Source: Streptomyces sp. TRM68367 (GTDB taxonomy: Bacteria > Actinomycetota > Actinomycetes > Streptomycetales > Streptomycetaceae). Taken from it: DNA of 64,000 nt. Under the pieces are notes generated by a model, which was given only the letters and a program-made list of their open reading frames with translations, was not told the DNA's origin and ran no database searches. A program made the translations under genes and the position numbers. This document shows positions 61,825 to 64,000 of the stretch, piece after piece. The stretch is from contig NZ_JACTVI010000002.1 of assembly GCF_014495685.1 (NCBI RefSeq), forward strand, positions 24,742 through 88,741. The letters run 5' to 3'. The stretch's first letter is position 1. The number at the start of each line of letters is the position of its first letter.

Positions 61825-62958
61825 TCAGAGGACGCGGCGGGCGGCGAGAATCGTCCAGTCCTTGATCGGGGTGATCCGGACCGGCTTGGTGGTGCGCGGC
61901 GCCTCGATCACGAGGCCCTCGCCCATGTACATGCCGACGTGCTCAGGCCGGGCGGCGGTGCCCCGACTGAAGATCAGGTCACCGGGCTTAAGTTGGGCGG
62001 GCGAGACCGCCTTGCCCTCGTTGACCTGTGTGTACGTGGTGCGGGTGAGTGTGACGCCGGCATGCGCGTACGCCTGCTGCATCAGGCTGGAGCAGTCGCA
62101 GCGGCCCATGGGGTCAGGACCATGCGAGTTCGTGCAGGAGCCGCCCCACTGGTAGAGCGTGCCGAGCTGGTGCATCGCCCACTCGATGGCCTTGCGCGCC
62201 TTCGGATCGGCGTCCTTGGGGATCGCGTAGCCCTTGGGGACGCTTCCCTCGGGGATGCGGCCGAAGCTGGAACCGTCCTGGCCCGGCGCGCATCCGGTCG
62301 TGCCGGTCGACGGCTTCTTGCCCTGGTCCGGATCCTTGCCGTCCGCGTCGTTGCCGCCGCCGGGGAAGGTCTTGGCGATGGCGTCCTGCAGCGCGGTGGC
62401 CAGGTTCTCCCACTGCGCGTACGCGTCCGGGAGGCCGGACTTCTGCACGGCTTGGGCGGCCTGGGTGACGGTCATCTGCTGCCAGCCGCTCACCTTGAGC
62501 AAGTGCTTGTAGAACTGCTCGCTTGCGTAGACCGGGTCGCGGATCTGCTGGGCGCTGCCCCAGCCCTGGGAGGGACGCTGCTGGAACAGGCCGAGGGAGT
62601 CGCGGTCGCCGTAGTTGAGGTTGCGCAGCCGGCTCTCCTGCATCGCCGTGGCGAGCGCGACGATCTGTCCCTTCTTGGGGACATCGAGCGAGAGGCCGGC
62701 GGCCACGATCGTCGCCGCGTTGGGGACCTGCTCGGCGGGCAGGTCCAGGCCTTCGACGTGCACGTCCTTACCCGACGCGCCGTCGAGGATCTTGGTGACC
62801 TGCTCGGCGACCTTGTCGCTGTCGATGTCGCTCAGGCAGCTGCTGAAGGAGCCGCTGCTCTGCACGGCGTCGGCGGAGGAGGCCAGCATCATGCCGGTGC
62901 CGGCGATCAGGATCGGGGAGAGGAAGACGACGCCGATGCCGGCGGCGAGCCCCTTCAA
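61825..62958 (-). CDS. Bifunctional-type cell wall hydrolase: lysozyme-like domain plus NlpC/P60
   Basis: 377 aa. N-terminal membrane segment (about 4-24). Residues 95-190 look like a transglycosylase domain (ALATAMQESRLRNLNYG, DSLGLFQQRPSQGWG). Residues 255-377 are NlpC/P60 with catalytic Cys in GRCDCSSLMQQAY and His in RPEHVGMYMGEG. Known: VirB1-like hydrolases open peptidoglycan for T4SS assembly. Start TTG 62958 overlaps the 20-residue leader peptide stop as TTGA, so synthesis depends on leader translation. Confidence 0.88.
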   Translation of the reverse strand: MKGLAAGIGVVFLSPILIAGTGMMLASSADAVQSSGSFSSCLSDIDSDKVAEQVTKILDGASGKDVHVEGLDLPAEQVPNAATIVAAGLSLDVPKKGQIVALATAMQESRLRNLNYGDRDSLGLFQQRPSQGWGSAQQIRDPVYASEQFYKHLLKVSGWQQMTVTQAAQAVQKSGLPDAYAQWENLATALQDAIAKTFPGGGNDADGKDPDQGKKPSTGTTGCAPGQDGSSFGRIPEGSVPKGYAIPKDADPKARKAIEWAMHQLGTLYQWGGSCTNSHGPDPMGRCDCSSLMQQAYAHAGVTLTRTTYTQVNEGKAVSPAQLKPGDLIFSRGTAARPEHVGMYMGEGLVIEAPRTTKPVRITPIKDWTILAARRVL

Positions 62959-63017
62959 TCCGAGCGGACCGCTCGCCGGTCAGCGGGTTCGGCCATGGAT
63001 GGGTAGCGAGGCGTCAT
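62955..63017 (-). CDS. 20-residue leader peptide coupled to the hydrolase gene
   Basis: ATG 63017 has AAGGA at ideal spacing, while the hydrolase TTG has no good SD. The peptide MTPRYPSMAEPADRRAVRSD ends in TGA overlapping TTG 62958. Its likely role is translational coupling. Confidence 0.55.
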   Translation of the reverse strand: MTPRYPSMAEPADRRAVRSD

Positions 63018-63154
63018 GAACGTGTCCTTCGGGGTGCGGTGTCCGGCGTGCCGCGTGCGCGAGGCGTGGTGGAAGGGCGCGGCGGCCGGGGTGGGCGATC
63101 GGGACGGGCCGGTGCGGGCGAGTTGCCGCTCGCTCCGCGTGGCCGGGCCGTGAG

Positions 63155-63172
63155 CTAGGTCTGCCGGGGCAA
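63155..63172 (-). other. Five-codon upstream ORF in the T4SS leader
   Basis: GGAGG, 7 nt, then TTG CCC CGG CAG ACC TAG. The SD is excellent although the ORF is tiny. It lies in the roughly 210-nt leader between the promoter and the 20-residue leader peptide; the rest of 63018-63230 shows nothing clear. Confidence 0.4.
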
Positions 63173-63237
63173 GGGGGTACCTCCGTGAGGCGTGGCAGGG
63201 GAGTAGCCAGCGGCGGTGTGCGCCGGGCGGTTCAAAA

Positions 63238-63266
63238 ACAGTAGGCGCGGATCGGCGGTTGACCAA
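63238..63266 (-). promoter_or_regulatory. Promoter of the T4SS operon
   Basis: Minus strand -35 TTGGTC (63261-63266), 17-bp spacer, -10 TACTGT (63238-63243), then TTTTG. It mirrors the plus-strand promoter at 63314. Confidence 0.7.
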
Positions 63267-63276
63267 AAAGTTGGCG

Positions 63277-63301
63277 TGAGGTGCCGGAATCCGGCACCTC
63301 A
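63277..63301. promoter_or_regulatory. 25-bp palindromic operator between divergent promoters
   Basis: TGAGGTGCCGGA-a-TCCGGCACCTCA: perfect 12-bp arms around one base. Centred within a few bases of the midpoint between the two -35 boxes, so one bound regulator could control both directions. Confidence 0.8.
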
Positions 63302-63313
63302 GCAACTCACTTC

Positions 63314-63342
63314 TTGGTCGTCGGCGGATTCGCCTCTACAGT
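63314..63342 (+). promoter_or_regulatory. Promoter of the methyltransferase gene
   Basis: -35 TTGGTC (63314-63319), 17-bp spacer, -10 TACAGT (63337-63342), then TTTTGG. Nearly the same boxes and spacing as the opposite promoter. Confidence 0.7.
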
Positions 63343-63472
63343 TTTTGGACTCCCCCTCGCCCTCCTCGGTCTGCGGCCCTGGGCTTCTGCATGCCCACTT
63401 CCGGCCCGCGAGGACTCCTGCGCGAGGCGGTTAGTTCCCTCCGCGATTCCGCACCCGAATAGGGGTTCCTCT

Positions 63473-64000
63473 TTGCCTTTTTCCCTGCACCAGGGCGACG
63501 CCCTCAGTGTTCTCGCCGGCCTTCCGGACGACTGCGTCGACTCCGTCATTACCGATCCGCCGTACAACTCGGGCGGTAGGACCGCGAAGGAGCGCACCAC
63601 CCGCTCCGCGAAGCAGAAGTACACCTCCGCCGACGCCCAGCACACCCTGCCGGACTTCACCGGCGAGAACATGGACCAGCGCAGCTACGGGTTCTGGCTG
63701 ACGCAGATCATGACCGAAGCCCACCGCCTCACCCGCAGCGGCGGCACCGCGCTGCTGTTCACCGACTGGCGTCAGCTTCCCGTCACGACGGATGCGATCC
63801 AGGCGGCCGGGTGGCTGTGGCGTGGGGTGCTGGCCTGGCACAAGCCGCAGGCCAGGCCCCAGCGCGGGAGGTTCACGCAAAACTGCGAGTTCATCGTCTG
63901 GGCCAGCAAGGGGCCGATCGACGGCTCCCGGAACCCGGTCTATCTACCGGGCATGTACTCCGCGTCGCAGCCCTCTGGGGCGAAGCGCCAGCACATCACG
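63473..64000 (+). CDS. Site-specific DNA methyltransferase (N6-adenine/N4-cytosine type), 3' end outside the window
   Basis: At least 176 aa from the TTG at 63473 (AGGGG 7 nt upstream). FSLHQGDALSVLAGLPDDC then VITDPPYNSGG is motif IV (DPPY) of amino-methyltransferases of the beta class, where motif IV comes first. SYGFWLTQIMTEAHRLTRSGG and ALLFTDWRQLP follow; CEFIVWASKG agrees. The FxGxG SAM motif should lie beyond the window. The recognition site and any paired endonuclease are not visible. It is driven away from the T4SS operon by the divergent promoter. Confidence 0.88.
   Translation, partial: MPFSLHQGDALSVLAGLPDDCVDSVITDPPYNSGGRTAKERTTRSAKQKYTSADAQHTLPDFTGENMDQRSYGFWLTQIMTEAHRLTRSGGTALLFTDWRQLPVTTDAIQAAGWLWRGVLAWHKPQARPQRGRFTQNCEFIVWASKGPIDGSRNPVYLPGMYSASQPSGAKRQHIT

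Noticed and set aside
18161..64000. tRNA, rRNA or tmRNA genes
   Set aside because: No cloverleaf-like sequence with GGTTCGAATCC-type T-loop was found near the junction or elsewhere by eye.

Overview
High GC, GC-rich third codon positions, frequent GTG/TTG starts, leaderless promoters, a WhiB protein and very long shadow frames point to a Streptomyces (or close actinomycete) chromosome. The gene order in 1-18.2 kb (DUF402 protein, two fumarases, DUF1707 protein, WhiB-like protein, glpX, DUF4245 protein, nitroreductase, xseB/xseA, ispH, ppgK, ychF) is what I remember of a conserved Streptomyces core segment. It was recognised from the proteins and not aligned.

1-18.2 kb is chromosome. It carries two secreted dirigent/AOC-barrel-like paralogs, a SpoIIE-type PP2C phosphatase with GAF and anti-sigma-kinase domains, central carbon genes (class II and class I fumarase, GlpX, polyphosphate glucokinase), exonuclease VII, IspH and YchF. 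A strong terminator follows ychF, then two 24-bp direct repeats at 18246-18333, the best candidate for the junction of a mobile element.

18.5-64 kb looks like one large conjugative element, almost all on the minus strand. From 63.3 kb leftward lies a reduced type IV secretion operon: NlpC/P60 hydrolase, DUF6112 pilin-like protein, VirB8-like, VirB6/TrbL-like, SCO6880-family and VirB4-like proteins. The VirD4/TraG coupling protein is far away at 28.4-30.2 kb. The operon promoter is one of two divergent promoters around a 25-bp palindrome; the other reads a site-specific DNA methyltransferase that runs off the window. No integrase, replication initiator or intact relaxase is visible, but 36788-37633 looks like a relaxase that has lost its His motif.

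Between the transfer genes are many small, tightly coupled genes of plasmid type: five DUF317 proteins plus one broken copy, at least six proteins sharing a helical module I do not recognise, and a possible DNA-modification set (C5 methyltransferase, PP-loop/PAPS-reductase-like protein, TGT/DpdA-like protein). At 38.2-40.2 kb sits a probable conflict system: an EACC1 protein followed by a caspase-Ser/Thr-kinase fusion. Next to it are an IS5-type transposase remnant and a three-gene operon with a CoiA-like nuclease.

Three unusual signals stand out. A 27-bp palindrome occurs twice and brackets the 19.5-38.1 kb block. Several genes seem to open at CTG or other near-cognate codons behind good ribosome binding sites. 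Two genes are frameshifted (MFS transporter; 46.5-47.6 kb).
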